A DNA stretch of 34,911 nt from Betaproteobacteria bacterium (GTDB lineage Bacteria; Pseudomonadota; Gammaproteobacteria; Burkholderiales; Burkholderiaceae_C). Location: the NCBI GenBank assembly GCA_010030205.1, contig RGQD01000012.1, forward strand, positions 1 to 34,911, read 5' to 3'. The notes below the pieces were generated by a model, which saw only the letters and a program-made list of their open reading frames with translations, did not search any database and had not been told where the DNA came from. The translations under genes and the position numbers were made by a program. Of the stretch, positions 1 to 7,824 are shown one piece after another (the first letter of the stretch is position 1; the number at the start of each line of letters is the position of its first letter).

Positions 1-90
1 ATCGGGCTTTGTGCGGCCGTGATCGCGCTGACATTCCGTCCGGTACGCGAGGCCGTATCCTTGCAGCCCCACCAGATGCAGCCCGCCTGA
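1..90 (+). CDS. C-terminal end of a probable membrane transporter (partial)
   Basis: Frame 1 is open from the window edge to a TGA at 88-90 and gives about 29 residues: a hydrophobic stretch (IGLCAAVIALTF) followed by a short polar tail. This is the shape of the last transmembrane helix and cytoplasmic tail of a transporter such as an MFS permease. The rest of the gene lies outside the window, so the family is a guess; only the open frame, hydrophobicity and stop are seen. Confidence 0.4.
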   Translation: MGLCAAVIALTFRPVREAVSLQPHQMQPA

Positions 91-229
91 GGCCTCATCG
101 CGCGGTGGTGCTGCCGATGTCGATGGACGCCAGGCCAACACCAGTCGATCTACCGTACATCGGTTTTTTGCAAGCTCAGCCGTGGTGACACATCGGCTCG
201 TTGACAGACATTGACTTCAAGGACAGTTC

Positions 230-523
230 ATGATCATCGAAATCGCCCAACTGCAAGTACGACCAGGACGCGCTCAAGAATTCGAGCTTGCGTTTCACTT
301 GGCTCAAAAAATCATTTCGTCGATGCCGGGCTATATTGGACATGAGTTGCAAAGATGTATCGAGCAAGATCACCACTACATGCTCTTGGTTCGCTGGGAA
401 ACCGTAGAGCATCATGAGATTGGTTTTCGCAAGTCCGCGGGTTATCAAGAGTGGCGCCAGTTGCTACACCACTTCTATGATCCTTTCCCGACGGTCCTGC
501 ACTATTCAAAAGTTGCTGGCTAA
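230..523 (+). CDS. Antibiotic biosynthesis monooxygenase (ABM) domain protein
   Basis: A 97-aa protein with the single ferredoxin-like ABM fold pattern: a first strand (MIIEIAQLQVRPG), a helix (EFELAFHLAQKIISSMPGYIGHEL), then HHYMLLVRWETVEHHE and a final FRKSAGYQEWRQLL segment. The Gly-Tyr before the second strand and the LVRWE strand are typical. Members are small dimeric proteins, often quinol or aromatic monooxygenases or haem-degrading enzymes, but many have no known substrate. The ATG at 230 has a good ribosome binding site (AAGGA about six bases upstream). It stands alone on its strand, and nothing around it names a pathway. Confidence 0.75.
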   Translation: MIIEIAQLQVRPGRAQEFELAFHLAQKIISSMPGYIGHELQRCIEQDHHYMLLVRWETVEHHEIGFRKSAGYQEWRQLLHHFYDPFPTVLHYSKVAG

Positions 524-551
524 ACGTTTTTTTAAGCGGTTCAAGCCCAAA

Positions 552-768
552 AGAGTTGAGTCTGTCTTGGCCTGGCTGAGAATTTCAGGCCCAGTACGGA
601 TACCGCTGTTGGCTGCTCGAGAGCTTTGCGGACAGCGAGAACTTCATCGACACTTGCTACAAGGCAGCAAACTGGCTGGCCATCGGACAGCGTCAGGGCC
701 GAGGCCGCCGGGACCGCCAACATCTGTGCGCCAAGGGCCTAGCGCACTGGCGTGCGGCACATGCTTGA
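552..768 (+). pseudogene. Decayed DUF4338 / DruA-like gene fragment
   Basis: The frame ending with the TGA at 766-768 reads FQAQYGYRCWLLESF, then FIDTCYKAANWLAIGQ and RQGRGRRDR. This is the C-terminal signature of DUF4338 proteins (a retained 'YGYRPxLLETF', then 'GTCYKAANWxxxGxTxGRGRxDR'), the family that includes Druantia DruA and transposon-linked relatives. It is a relic: the frame is blocked by TGA at 577-579, the preceding family-like segment (RVESVLAWLR) lies in another frame, there is no start codon, and the usual C-terminal tail is replaced. The assignment rests on motif memory, not a search. It lies just upstream of the SDR gene. Confidence 0.6.
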
Positions 769-790
769 CCCGCCACTCAAGGCCACCGAC

Positions 791-1519
791 ATGCCAGACA
801 GCACAGACACCCCCTTCTCTTCGATGCACAGCTTGCGCGAGGGCTATTCGGCCTTGGTGCTGGGCGCCAGCGGCGCCATCGGCCAGGCCTTTGTGACAAG
901 ACTGCAGTCCGATCCGCGCTGCGCCGGCGTGACTGCGCTGTCGCGCCAGAGCGAGCCTGCCTTTGACCTCATGGACCCGTTCAGCATAGAGCGTCTGGCG
1001 CTGGTCATGGCCGCGCAACACCCGTTCCAGCTGGTGCTCGACGCCACCGGCGCGCTGACCCTCCACGGGCGCAGCCCGGAAAAACGCTTGGGCGACCTGA
1101 ACGCCCAAGCGTTGCTCGACGCCATGGCTGTCAACGCGATCGGACCTTTGCTGCTGCTCAAACAGTTGCTGCCCCGGCTCGCCAGCGGCGAGCGCGTGAT
1201 TTGGGCCAAGCTGTCGGCGAGGGTCGGCAGCATCGAGGACAACCGCAAGGGCGGCTGGTACGGCTACCGCGCGTCCAAGGCTGCGCTCAACATGCTGCTG
1301 CAGACCGCCGCGATCGAGATCGCACGCCGGCGCCCGCTGGCTGTGATTGCGGCGCTGCAGCCCGGCACGGTGCGCTCCGCGTTGAGCCAACCCTTCGTCG
1401 GCGAGCAGGCGCTTGAGCCCTTCGATTCAGCCGGCCGGCTGCTGCGCGTGCTCGATGCACTGGAGCCGAGCGGACGGGCGCAGTTCGTCGACCACGTCGG
1501 GCAAGCCATCCCTTGGTGA
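791..1519 (+). CDS. Short-chain dehydrogenase/reductase (SDR) family protein
   Basis: From the ATG at 791 this is a 242-aa protein of normal SDR length. The dinucleotide-binding GASGAIG motif is at about residues 25-31, a structural Asn in NAIG at about 115, a Ser in LSARVGS at about 142, and the catalytic YRASK (YxxxK) at 159-163. It is therefore a single-domain NAD(P)H oxidoreductase of the kind that resembles CsgA/C-factor cell-signalling SDRs. The substrate is unknown. The ORF track starts it at a GTG at 752, but that region is inside the DUF4338 relic, and the ATG at 791 has an AAGG about nine bases upstream. It converges with the oligopeptidase gene; no clear terminator hairpin lies between them. 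Confidence 0.8.
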   Translation: MPDSTDTPFSSMHSLREGYSALVLGASGAIGQAFVTRLQSDPRCAGVTALSRQSEPAFDLMDPFSIERLALVMAAQHPFQLVLDATGALTLHGRSPEKRLGDLNAQALLDAMAVNAIGPLLLLKQLLPRLASGERVIWAKLSARVGSIEDNRKGGWYGYRASKAALNMLLQTAAIEIARRRPLAVIAALQPGTVRSALSQPFVGEQALEPFDSAGRLLRVLDALEPSGRAQFVDHVGQAIPW

Positions 1520-1641
1520 ATGACGGGGCAGGTCCCTAGAAATCGACAGAGCAGGCTTTGGCTGCGCTCCGCCGTTTCTTGTGGAATTTGACTTCCCAGA
1601 GGGTGCGTGGTGACGCCTGCGGCCAAGCGCGCAATGCGGGG

Positions 1642-3765
1642 CTACTGCGTGATGCCGACCTGCTGCATCATCCAGGCCATCTCGAACGCCTTGTCTTTCA
1701 AGGCGTCGTAGCGCCCAGACGCGCCCCCATGCCCGGCGGGATCCATCTTGCACTTGAGCAACAGCGCGTTGCGGTCGGTCTTGAGCGTTCGCAGTTTGGC
1801 GACGTACTTGGTGGGCTCCCAATACATCACCTGGCTGTCGTTGTAGCTCGTGGTCACCAGGATGGCCGGGTAGGCTTGCTTGCGCAGGTTGTCGTAGGGG
1901 CTGTACGCGCGCATGTAGTCGAAGGCCGGTTTCTCGTTGGGGTTGCCCCACTCGAGGTACTCGCCCACTGTCAAGGGCAGGCTGGCGTCCATCATCGTGT
2001 TCATCACATCCACGAACGGCACCGCCGCGTGAACAGCCTTGAAGAGCTCGGGGCGCAGGTTGGTGACGACACCCATCAGCAGACCCCCCGCGCTGCCACC
2101 CTCGATCACCAGACCGGCCGCTGACGTCCAGTTCGACCGGATCAGGTGGTCTGCCGTGTCGATGAAATCGGTGAAGGTATTCATTTTTTTCATCAGCTTG
2201 CCGTCGTCATGCCAAGCTTCGCCCATCTCATCGCCGCCACGGACATGAGCGATGGCGAAAGCAAAGCCGCGGTCCAGCAGGCTCAGGCGCCAACTGCCGA
2301 AACTGGCCTGTGAGCCGTAGCCGTAAGCGCCGTAGCCAGACAGCCAGAGTGGCGCCTGGCCGTCACGTGCGCGGTCCTTGCGGTAGGCGATGGACACCGG
2401 CACCTTCACGCCGTCTCTGGCCGTGATCCACAAACGTTCGGAGCTGTACTTCGACGCGTCGTAGCCGCCCAGAACCGCTTGCTGCTTGAGCAAGCTGGAC
2501 TTGCCGCTGCTCATGTCGAAGTCGAACACCGACGACGGCGTGACCAAGCTCTGGAAAGCGTAGCGAAACGCCGAGCTGTTGTATTCCGGCGTGTTCATCG
2601 GGGACGCGGCGTACGTGGTTTCGTTGAACGGCAATTCGAGCCAGCGGCCCTGGCGGAAGTCGTGGATCCGGAAACGTGACAAGCCAGCCTGCTTTTCCGC
2701 GACGACCAGATAGTCCTGGAACATCTCGACGCCTTGAATCAGCACGCCGTGACGGTGCGCGACGAACGGGGTCCACCTCGAGGGCTGGTCCATCGGCGCG
2801 GTGACGATACGAAAGTCCTTGGCCTCGCGGTTGGTTCGGATGTAGAGCAGGCCGTCGCGGTGTTCGACCTCGTACTTGTGACCTTTCTCGCGTGGCAGGA
2901 CCCGCTTGAAACTGCCATCGGGCTTGCTGGCGTCCAACATGCTTGATTCCCAGGTATCGGCGGAGGCGACTTCCAGCACCAGGTACTTGAGATCCTTGCT
3001 GCGCCCGAGATCGACCCGGAACAACTCGTCCTTCTCCTCGTGAATCAACTCTGGCTTGGCGCCGGACTTGAGCCGCCACAAGCTGTCCGACCGTTTGGAG
3101 ATCGGATGCTCGGTCGTGAAGAAGACCGTCGCGTTGTCGGTCGCCCATTGCGCACGGGTCACACGCTCGGCCAATGGTCCTTCGACTTTGCCGCTGGCCA
3201 GTGACTTGCGGTAGAGCTTGTACTGTCGGTAGCCGGTCTCGTCGATGGCGTAGACAAGCCAGGCGCCGTCGTCGGACACTTGCATGAAGCCCAGGCTTAT
3301 GAAAGCCCGGCCCTGGGCCATCTCGTTGAGGTCCAGCAACACCTGCTCTGGCGCCCGCTCGTCATAGCTCATGGCTGTCGAGGCTGGGCGGCGGCAGCGG
3401 ATCGGGTACTGCTGCCCCTCGACCGTCCGGCTGTAATAGAACCATGCCCCGCGTCGCACCGGCACATCCATATCGGTCTGCTGGTATCGGCCCAGCATTT
3501 CCTGGTAGAGCGTGTCGGTGAAAGGCGCCAGGCCTTCGGTCATGGATCGGGTGTAGGCGTTCTCGGCCTGAAGGTAGTCCAGCACGGGCGGACTGTCCTT
3601 GTCACGCAACCAGTACCAAGGGTCCTGCACAGGCTCGCCGTGCCAGGCAAAGGCATGCTCGTGCTGGGGCGCCGTCGGAGCTTGGGGATCTTGGTGCATT
3701 GATTGGGCCAGACTGATGTTGCACAGGATGAACATGGCGATGTAGCCAGTCAGAACAGATTTCAT
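1642..3765 (-). CDS. ptrB: Oligopeptidase B (S9A prolyl oligopeptidase family), probably exported
   Basis: A 707-aa serine peptidase, the usual size for oligopeptidase B, which cuts short peptides after basic residues. An N-terminal beta-propeller (about 70-430, beginning DPWYWLRDKDSPPVLDYL) is followed by an alpha/beta-hydrolase domain. The nucleophile elbow is GGSAGG with Ser at about 558, Asp is in SYNDSQVMYWEP at about 643, and His is in AGHGG at about 679, giving a complete triad. Residues 1-21 look like a Sec signal peptide (hydrophobic core then SLAQS), so it probably works in the periplasm, unlike cytoplasmic PtrB of E. coli. It is monocistronic. The symbol follows family resemblance. 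Confidence 0.88.
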   Translation of the reverse strand: MKSVLTGYIAMFILCNISLAQSMHQDPQAPTAPQHEHAFAWHGEPVQDPWYWLRDKDSPPVLDYLQAENAYTRSMTEGLAPFTDTLYQEMLGRYQQTDMDVPVRRGAWFYYSRTVEGQQYPIRCRRPASTAMSYDERAPEQVLLDLNEMAQGRAFISLGFMQVSDDGAWLVYAIDETGYRQYKLYRKSLASGKVEGPLAERVTRAQWATDNATVFFTTEHPISKRSDSLWRLKSGAKPELIHEEKDELFRVDLGRSKDLKYLVLEVASADTWESSMLDASKPDGSFKRVLPREKGHKYEVEHRDGLLYIRTNREAKDFRIVTAPMDQPSRWTPFVAHRHGVLIQGVEMFQDYLVVAEKQAGLSRFRIHDFRQGRWLELPFNETTYAASPMNTPEYNSSAFRYAFQSLVTPSSVFDFDMSSGKSSLLKQQAVLGGYDASKYSSERLWITARDGVKVPVSIAYRKDRARDGQAPLWLSGYGAYGYGSQASFGSWRLSLLDRGFAFAIAHVRGGDEMGEAWHDDGKLMKKMNTFTDFIDTADHLIRSNWTSAAGLVIEGGSAGGLLMGVVTNLRPELFKAVHAAVPFVDVMNTMMDASLPLTVGEYLEWGNPNEKPAFDYMRAYSPYDNLRKQAYPAILVTTSYNDSQVMYWEPTKYVAKLRTLKTDRNALLLKCKMDPAGHGGASGRYDALKDKAFEMAWMMQQVGITQ

Positions 3766-4202
3766 CGGTTTTCATCGGACAAATTCGTTCGGTAGCATGC
3801 CACAATCGATGTGGGAGCGGACAGCCCAGCGCAGGTTCCCTGGGGAGTCGTCCCTGGCGCCACCGCGAAGCGCCCGCCGCGCCTGATCGCCGTCGCTCAA
3901 CCAAGCCGATCCGTCACTCGGAGCGCCTTGGTAGTTCTTGTGCCCGGCTTGCCAGCCTCTTTGCCAGCCTTTTTGCCAGCCTGTTTGCAAGCCTCTTTGC
4001 CTGCTCCTCGCCGCGATCGCCGCTGTACGTCGTCCCCCTCCACCGCAGCCGCAGGTCGGATTTGAAGTGGGTCAGGATCGCCCCAAAATTGCCGATTGAA
4101 CCCGCTGCTGTCATCGCGATACCATGTGCAGGCTTGGCGCAGCAACGCCTTGCCTGCGCCCGAGGCTGAGGTTCAGCCATCCATCAAACACAGGAGACCG
4201 AA
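3766..4202. other. Intergenic region with a 12-bp tandem repeat, no convincing gene
   Basis: About 440 bases between the divergent oligopeptidase and cupin genes. It must hold both promoters. All three minus-strand frames are open across the repeat block at 3949-4008 and the ORFs there (3772-3990, 3897-4145, 3914-4180) are lysine/arginine- or Gly-Trp-Gln-rich; none has a recognisable domain or clear ribosome binding site, so I do not call a gene. Confidence 0.5.
3949..4008. repeat. 12-bp tandem repeat, five imperfect units
   Basis: Five consecutive units of TTGCCAGCCTNT: positions 3949-3960, 3961-3972 and 3973-3984 differ only at the eleventh base, 3985-3996 has one more change, and 3997-4008 is degenerate. 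Twelve is a multiple of three, so each reading frame shows a four-residue repeat; on the minus strand these are KRLA, KKAG and GWQK. Confidence 0.85.
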
Positions 4203-4553
4203 ATGCGATTGACCATTACCGAAGGCCATTTCACGACCAAGGAGCAAGCCCTGGCGGAGATCACCAAGCTCGGATGGCATGCGATCGAAAAGACCTTCTC
4301 AGCAGAGAATGATTTGCATTGGCATGACTTCGATGCCGTGGCCTATGTGCTCGAGGGAACTGCCAGCGCGGAGCTCGAAGACGGCACGGTAGAGCATGCG
4401 GCCGTGGGTTGTCGCGTCGCTGCGCCCGCGGGTCTCGTGCATCGCAATGTCGGCCCGGACTGGCACGGGATCGTCGCGTTCAGCGTGCACCCCTCTCTGT
4501 TCACCCAGCCGCTGAACAAACCATTGGCCAACCGGCTTTCGGTGCACCGCTGA
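4203..4553 (+). CDS. Cupin domain protein
   Basis: A 116-aa single-domain protein. The centre (HWHDFDAVAYVLEGTASAEL, then a turn and AAVGCRVAAPAGLVHRNVG) is a cupin beta-barrel with the two histidine-bearing motifs: His-x-His-Asp in motif 1 and Val-His in motif 2. The ATG at 4203 has AGGAG about eight bases upstream. Cupins of this size bind a metal and can be isomerases, dioxygenases or sensor proteins, so no specific function is assigned. It is flanked by regions with no gene and has no operon partner. Confidence 0.75.
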   Translation: MRLTITEGHFTTKEQALAEITKLGWHAIEKTFSAENDLHWHDFDAVAYVLEGTASAELEDGTVEHAAVGCRVAAPAGLVHRNVGPDWHGIVAFSVHPSLFTQPLNKPLANRLSVHR

Positions 4554-4976
4554 TAGTGGCCGGTGCGCAGCAAGCCGATGGCATCGCTGCACAAGACCAG
4601 GCGCCAGGCTCTAGATCAGGTCATCGCCTGGGTGCGTGTTGCTGCTGGTTTAGCTTGCGCGCGCCCAACTGACAGCGAAAATTCGCGGCTGGCATTCTGG
4701 ATGCTACGCGGCGATATCGAGGGCTGGCGCTGGTTTACATAGGCCTAAATCAATGGGTGAGCGTACTTACGCAGTATCTTGATGTCAGGCTGACGGGTCG
4801 TCATCATGACGCCCTTGAGAAGCCCGCCGGACCTGCTTCGCCGGCCAGTGGGCCTGAAGTTGCCGGCGCCGAGCGGGCCGATGCCTATCAATCGGCCGCC
4901 ACCTGAGTCGGAACTTTTTTCGAATTCGCAGCCAGAGTCAAGCTTCCCTGACAGCCTGTCTGAGCCATTGGGGCCG
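4554..4976. other. Region without a recognised gene
   Basis: About 420 bases between the convergent cupin and TPR genes. A 54-codon plus-strand ORF (4578-4742) and the minus-strand tail of an ORF (4745-5026) are open but match nothing I know, and neither has a convincing ribosome binding site. No clear terminator was found. Confidence 0.4.
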
Positions 4977-5450
4977 TCAGTAGCCGGGCGACACGCTTTT
5001 GTTGCCAGCAGCTTTGTAGCGGGCAATCGCTTTCTTGAGGTTGGTGTACTCGCTGCAAGGTAAGGCGCAGATCTTGTCGAGCGCGGCCAGGCGCTTTTCG
5101 GCCATCGCCAAGTCTCCCTTCATCAAGTACAACTCACCCGAGTACTCGAGCGTTCCACGGTGGCGAGGGTCGATACGCAATGCGTCGTCGTAAAACTTCT
5201 CCGATGCGTCGAGGTCTGGGGTCTTGGCCTTGCGCAGGCTGTAGCCCATCAGGTTGTTCCATTCGGCGCTGCCGGTGTCATTGACACGTTTGAGCTCTTC
5301 GATCGCACGGTCCCACTGTTTGGCTTCGATTTGGGCGCGTACTGCATCCAGCTTGTCTTGCGGTTCGGGCGTAGACGGAGCCGCGAAGGCGCTGGTCATG
5401 CAAAGGGCTAAAAGGCTGGTACGAAGGATGCGACTCAGGTCGTGGTTCAT
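4977..5450 (-). CDS. Exported tetratricopeptide (TPR) repeat protein
   Basis: A 157-aa protein with a Sec signal peptide (MNHDLSRILRTSLLALCMTSAFAAP, cleavage likely after AFA). Two to three TPR units follow: AQIEAKQWDRAIEELKRV, NNLMGYSLRKAKTPDLDASEKFYDDALRIDP and TLEYSGELYLMKGDLAMAEKRLAAL. TPR proteins are protein-protein scaffolds; this one should act in the periplasm. Two cysteines in KICALPCSEY could form a disulfide. It starts 27 bases after a truncated lipoprotein-like ORF on the same strand, which may have been its operon partner. Confidence 0.82.
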   Translation of the reverse strand: MNHDLSRILRTSLLALCMTSAFAAPSTPEPQDKLDAVRAQIEAKQWDRAIEELKRVNDTGSAEWNNLMGYSLRKAKTPDLDASEKFYDDALRIDPRHRGTLEYSGELYLMKGDLAMAEKRLAALDKICALPCSEYTNLKKAIARYKAAGNKSVSPGY

Positions 5451-5477
5451 GGTGCTTGCTTTCTGCTGGTGCGGACT

Positions 5478-5655
5478 TCAGAAATTCTGACGCGAGGTGG
5501 CGTTCTTGCAGATGATGTCGAGCACTTCCTCGTCAATCTTCTTCTTGACAATGACACCGTTGAAGCTGTCGCTCGGGCGCCTGCCCTGGGCAGGCGATGA
5601 CGGAATCACTGGGTTCACGGCTGCACAACCCAGTGCTAGGGTGAAGTCCGCCTGC
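5478..5655 (-). pseudogene. 5'-truncated small lipoprotein-like gene
   Basis: Minus-strand reading from just after the CoA-transferase stop gives FTLALGCAAVNPV, which looks like the end of a lipoprotein signal peptide with lipobox LGC, followed by about 45 polar residues ending DIICKNATSRQNF and a stop. There is no ATG in frame; the only in-frame starts are GTG codons such as 5616-5618, after the lipobox. The start of the signal peptide seems to have been replaced by the 3' end of the CoA-transferase gene. The lipobox reading is inference, and no family is recognised. Confidence 0.4.
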
Positions 5656-6864
5656 CTATCGCTGCTCCACCACGCGGTCGCGCAGCAGCGCCCCGAGCTC
5701 CTTTTCTGCAAACCCGGCGTCGCGAAGCACAGCCTCAGTGTGCTCGCCAATGCGCGGCGACGCTGCCACCGGCCGGCGCATCGCATGCACTGGGATGCCG
5801 GCGAATGCCACGGCGCCGACACCCGGCTGCTCTAGCGTCTGGAACGTGCCGAGGTGGCGCGCCTGGGGATGGTCGATGCACTGCGAGTAGCTGCGCACCG
5901 GCGCATGCAGCAGGTCGTGCGCCTTGAACTTCACGACCCAGTGCGCCACCGGCATCCGGCGAATGACATCGGCCACCATCCCGTTGATCAGGTGCCTGTG
6001 ATCGAGTCGGCTTGCCGCGTCAGCGAAGCGTGGATCCTGCGCCCAGGCGGGCTCGCCCAAGGCCAGGCAGATGCGGCCGAACTGCTCGTTGTTCAGTGTG
6101 ACCAAGTTCACCGCTCCGTCGGCCGCCTCGTAGGTGCCGTTGGGGGCTGACGGCGGGACCACGGGCTTGCGCTCGTTGTCCGGTGCCATCGAGTATTCGA
6201 CGAAGTTGCACACCAGCGTGGCCGCGCAGGTCTCCATCAGATTGACCTCGATGTGCTCGCCCTGGCCGTCCGTGGCGCGGCGGTAGAGCGCTGCGGCCAC
6301 CGCCTGTGCCGCGTAGAGGCCAGAATTCATGTCGGCCAGGTACAGCCCGATCTTGCGCGGCGCCTCGCCGCCCCGGTTGGCGAACATCAGGCCGGCGTCG
6401 GCCTGCACCACCGAATCCGTGGCGGGCGCACCCGCATACGGCCCGTGGTCGCCGTATCCGGAGATCGATACAAAAACGAGTTCGGGCCGGGTCCTGCGCA
6501 TCGCGACCGGGTCCAGGCCCAACCGCGCAGCCACGCCTGGGCGAAAATTTTCGACGATCACATCGGCCTGCGCTGCCAGCTTTGCGAGCACCGCGCGGCC
6601 TTCGGGTCGGCTGGCATCGACGCAGATGTCGCGCTTGCCGCCATTGAAGGCCACCGACAGCGAACTGGCGCCCTCGCGCAGCACACCCATGCCGCGCGCC
6701 CAGTCGCCTGCGGGCGGCTCTACCTTGATGACATCCGCACCCTGCTGCCACAGCACGTGCGCGCAGTACGGGCCGGAGATCCCCTGGCTCACGTCCAGCA
6801 CGCGCAGGCCAGCGAAGGGAAGGGCGCGGACCGGCGCGCCGGCGGATGAGGGACTGGGTTGCAT
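5656..6864 (-). CDS. CaiB/BaiF family III CoA-transferase
   Basis: A 402-aa protein of standard family length. Class III signatures are present in order: LRVLDVSQGISGPYCAHVL at about 20-38, GADVIKVEPPAGDWAR at 42-57, DVIVENFRPGVAARLGL at 101-117, and the catalytic aspartate in LADMNSG (about residue 178), which carries the CoA ester intermediate. The enzyme moves CoA between organic acids; donor and acceptor are not visible. It is transcribed away from the crotonase gene from a shared 198-base gap, suggesting joint regulation. Its stop lies against a broken lipoprotein gene, so its 3' edge looks like a rearrangement boundary. Confidence 0.9.
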   Translation of the reverse strand: MQPSPSSAGAPVRALPFAGLRVLDVSQGISGPYCAHVLWQQGADVIKVEPPAGDWARGMGVLREGASSLSVAFNGGKRDICVDASRPEGRAVLAKLAAQADVIVENFRPGVAARLGLDPVAMRRTRPELVFVSISGYGDHGPYAGAPATDSVVQADAGLMFANRGGEAPRKIGLYLADMNSGLYAAQAVAAALYRRATDGQGEHIEVNLMETCAATLVCNFVEYSMAPDNERKPVVPPSAPNGTYEAADGAVNLVTLNNEQFGRICLALGEPAWAQDPRFADAASRLDHRHLINGMVADVIRRMPVAHWVVKFKAHDLLHAPVRSYSQCIDHPQARHLGTFQTLEQPGVGAVAFAGIPVHAMRRPVAASPRIGEHTEAVLRDAGFAEKELGALLRDRVVEQR

Positions 6865-6957
6865 GGCGCTCTCGTCGACAAGTGGAATGGCGACGTGGGT
6901 AACGCAGCCGAGGCCCGAAGTGTACGGTTACCATTGCTGACGAAACAGAATCATGAT

Positions 6958-6977
6958 CGGCGCTCTAAATTGCGCCG
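6958..6977. promoter_or_regulatory. Inverted repeat in divergent promoter region (possible operator)
   Basis: CGGCGC, eight A/T-rich bases (TCTAAATT), then GCGCCG: a perfect six-base inverted repeat in the 198-base gap between the CoA-transferase and crotonase genes. Its position suits a regulator acting on both, but a six-base palindrome can occur by chance in high-GC DNA. Confidence 0.3.
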
Positions 6978-7062
6978 CAGACGATTTTCATTCGCGCTCG
7001 GATGCTCTTGCGCCCGAATACCCGCGGCAGTTGTGAATCACCCCGAAGAGTCGAGACCGCAC

Positions 7063-7824
7063 ATGAGCGACAAGATACTGGTCGAAAAAAACGGTCCAGT
7101 CACCACGTTGATCATCAACCGCCCGCAAGCGCGTAACGCGCTGGACCGTGAGGCGTCGCTGCTGCTGGCTGATGCCATCCGCGCCTTCGAGGCCGACCCG
7201 CTGGCCCGGGTGGCGGTGCTCACCGGCGCGCAGGGAAACTTCTGCGCCGGCGCCGACCTCAAGGAACTGGCGTCGGGCGTCGACTATGTGCCCTGGGCGG
7301 GCAGCGCGCAGGGCCCACTGCACCGTGCCGCAAGCAAACCGGTGATCGCAGCGGTGGCAGGTCATGCCTGCGCGGGCGGTCTGGGTGTGGCCTTGTGGTG
7401 TGACCTGCGGGTGGCCGAAAAGAGCGCGTCGTTCGCGGTGCTCTCGCGCCGCTGGGGCGTGCCAATGAGCGACGGGACCACGGTGAGGCTGCCGCGCATC
7501 ATCGGCCAGGGCCGGGCGCTTGACATGCTGCTGACAGCGCGCAGCATCGGCGGCGAGGAAGCCGAGCGCATCGGCCTGGCCAATCTCGTGGTGGCTGATG
7601 GCACGGCACTCGCCGAGGCGCAGGCGCTGGCGCTGCGGATCGCGCAGTTCCCGGAGCTTGCGATGCGCACCGACCGGCAGTCGGCCTACGAGCAGGCCGA
7701 CCTGCCGATCGGCGAGGCGATCGCGCGCGAACTGGAACTGGCCACCGAGGCGCGCCAGGCTCAGGCCGTGTCGGGCGCCGCGCGCTTTGCCTCCGGCGCC
7801 GGCCGTCACGGCAAGGTGGGCTGA
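7063..7824 (+). CDS. Enoyl-CoA hydratase/isomerase (crotonase) family protein
   Basis: From ATG 7063 (MSDKILVEK) the protein has 253 residues, normal for a crotonase. The CoA-binding and oxyanion-hole segments are present: FCAGADLKEL at 60-69 and VAGHACAGGLGVALWCDLRV at 98-117. Aligned by eye with rat enoyl-CoA hydratase, Glu144 corresponds to Gly108 and Glu164 to Ser128 (in ASFAVLSRRWGVP), so both hydratase glutamates are absent. It may catalyse a different crotonase reaction such as isomerisation, or another CoA-ester step. The ORF track extends to 6859, but that extension crosses the divergent promoter. Its TGA overlaps the ATG of a 10-codon mini-cistron. Confidence 0.85.
   Translation: MSDKILVEKNGPVTTLIINRPQARNALDREASLLLADAIRAFEADPLARVAVLTGAQGNFCAGADLKELASGVDYVPWAGSAQGPLHRAASKPVIAAVAGHACAGGLGVALWCDLRVAEKSASFAVLSRRWGVPMSDGTTVRLPRIIGQGRALDMLLTARSIGGEEAERIGLANLVVADGTALAEAQALALRIAQFPELAMRTDRQSAYEQADLPIGEAIARELELATEARQAQAVSGAARFASGAGRHGKVG

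Noticed and set aside
644-1390. 248-aa minus-strand ORF opposite the SDR gene
   Set aside because: Arginine/alanine/glutamine-rich shadow with no domain; the plus strand has full SDR motifs.
3914-4180. 88-aa minus-strand ORF with a KRLA repeat, considered as a nucleoid-type protein
   Set aside because: The repeat is open in every frame and no ribosome binding site or family match is visible; kept only as a repeat finding.
4578-4742. 54-codon ORF after the cupin gene
   Set aside because: No ribosome binding site or recognisable family; not enough to call a gene.
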